A stretch of DNA of 6,153 bases from DASZHA01 sp049644325 (GTDB lineage Bacteria; Chloroflexota; Dormibacteria; DASZGP01): positions 1 through 6,153 of the forward strand of contig JBARRR010000010.1 of assembly GCA_049644325.1 (NCBI GenBank), in the 5' to 3' direction. The position numbers were made by a program, and so were the translations under genes. This document shows positions 5,256-6,153 of the stretch, piece by piece. Every line of letters begins with the position of its first letter. The first letter of the stretch is position 1. The notes under the pieces were generated by a model. It was not told the origin of the DNA. It was given only the letters and a program-made list of their open reading frames with translations, and did not search any database.

Positions 5256-6153
5256 ATGCCCGAGCGGCTGAGCCCTCTCGACGCTGCCTTCCTCAACTTC
5301 GAGCAGTCGCACGCCCCCATGCACGTTGGCAGCCTCTGCATCTTCGAGGGCGAGCCGGAGATTCCAGGGCGGCCGGGGGTGCCCGGCATCTTCCACACCG
5401 TGGAGGAGCGACTGCACCTGGTGCCGCGCTACCGGCAGAAGGTCCGGTGGGTGCCACTTGGCCTGGGGCACCCGGTCTGGATCGACGACCCCGACTTCGA
5501 CCTCGGCTATCACCTCCGGCGCGTGGCGCTGCCCCGGCCAGGCGGCCGCGAGGAGCTGCTCGAGGTGGTGGCGCGGCTACATGCCCGGCGGCTGGACCGG
5601 AGCCGGCCGCTGTGGGAGATCTACATCATCGAGGGCCTCAAGGACGACCGGGTGGCGGTCTACACCAAGACCCACCACGCCATGGTCGACGGCATGTCAT
5701 TTGTCGACATCGCCACGATCCTGATGGACTTTGAGCCCGAGGGCCGCGCCTCGGATGGCGTCGAGCCGTTCCGGCCGCCGGCCGAGCCGACCTCGATCGA
5801 GCTCGTCGGCGACGTCGCCAAGGAGGCCGTCTTTGCCGTTGCCGGGGCGGCTGCGGGGCTGGTCAAGCGGCCGGCGGGGTTGCCCCTCGAGGTCGCCACG
5901 CGGGCCCTGCGGGCTAGCAAGCTGGGCGAGCTGACCAGCCTCCTGCGCCCGGCGCCGTCCGGGCCCCTGAACATCAAGGTGCGCGGGGCACGTCGGATCG
6001 AGCTGGCGCCGGTGCCGCTGGCCCGACTCAAGGCGATCAAGAACGTGCTCGGTGGGACCGTCAACGACGTCGTCCTGGCCGCCGTGGGGGAGTCCGTCCG
6101 CGCCTTCCTCGAGCACCGTGGCGTCGACACCGACCCTGACCTCACCTACCGCA
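5256..6153 (+). CDS. Wax ester synthase/diacylglycerol acyltransferase (WS/DGAT), N-terminal part only
   Basis: This enzyme transfers an acyl group from acyl-CoA to a fatty alcohol or diacylglycerol, making wax esters or triacylglycerol storage lipid at the membrane or lipid-body surface. The 299 visible residues (family proteins usually have about 450-500) contain the N-terminal LSPLDAAFL (5-13), PLWE (118-121), the catalytic HHAMVDG (140-146) matching HHxxxDG, and NDVVLA (270-275) at the start of the second half. A linker at about 160-245 is rich in Pro and Ala and carries PLN (237-239), near where many homologues have a similar PLN/PFN motif. The ATG at 5256 fits the family N-terminus. The ribosome binding site is weak (GGA 6 nt upstream), so coupling to the acylphosphatase gene 36 bp upstream is possible. 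The gene runs off the right edge. The wax-ester versus triacylglycerol preference cannot be decided from sequence. Confidence 0.94.
   Translation, partial: MPERLSPLDAAFLNFEQSHAPMHVGSLCIFEGEPEIPGRPGVPGIFHTVEERLHLVPRYRQKVRWVPLGLGHPVWIDDPDFDLGYHLRRVALPRPGGREELLEVVARLHARRLDRSRPLWEIYIIEGLKDDRVAVYTKTHHAMVDGMSFVDIATILMDFEPEGRASDGVEPFRPPAEPTSIELVGDVAKEAVFAVAGAAAGLVKRPAGLPLEVATRALRASKLGELTSLLRPAPSGPLNIKVRGARRIELAPVPLARLKAIKNVLGGTVNDVVLAAVGESVRAFLEHRGVDTDPDLTYR

Overview
The window reads as ordinary chromosomal DNA of a high-GC bacterium. Third codon positions are heavily G/C, three of the six start codons I assign are GTG or TTG, and long spurious open frames lie antisense to the real genes. A wax ester synthase/diacylglycerol acyltransferase (WS/DGAT), a class A penicillin-binding protein with a short basic cytoplasmic tail and a Pat-like GNAT next to an acyl-CoA synthetase fit an actinobacterium or a related high-GC soil lineage. 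That placement is inference; there is no rRNA or other phylogenetic marker here. I see no mobile element, tRNA, rRNA or CRISPR array, and every base lies in a gene or in a gap of at most 59 bp.

Layout. (1) 1-673, minus strand: N-terminal part of a class A penicillin-binding protein, cut by the left edge, with a TTG start. (2) 715-1182, plus strand: dtd, D-aminoacyl-tRNA deacylase, divergent from the PBP across 41 bp that hold a small inverted repeat. (3) 1192-4872, minus strand: a tightly packed three-gene unit in the order GMC flavoprotein oxidoreductase, then GNAT acetyltransferase (4-nt GTGA overlap), then acyl-CoA synthetase (11-nt overlap). It converges on dtd with 9 bp between the stops. 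(4) 4932-5219, plus strand: acylphosphatase, divergent from the GMC gene across 59 bp. (5) 5256-6153, plus strand: N-terminal 299 residues of a WS/DGAT acyltransferase, cut by the right edge and probably co-transcribed with the acylphosphatase.

How the genes may work together. The middle and right parts share a lipid theme: an alcohol-oxidising GMC flavoprotein, a CoA ligase that activates a carboxylic acid, and an acyl-CoA-consuming acyltransferase that makes wax esters or triacylglycerol. The most notable point is the GNAT inside the operon. It looks like the catalytic domain of Pat-type protein lysine acetyltransferases, and the synthetase encoded directly after it keeps the PX4GK acylation motif around its catalytic lysine (K506). 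This suggests a self-contained enzyme-plus-modifier pair, with the acetyltransferase switching off its own operon's CoA ligase. The families are well described; the specific arrangement is the part worth following up. I found no evidence for a wholly new system.
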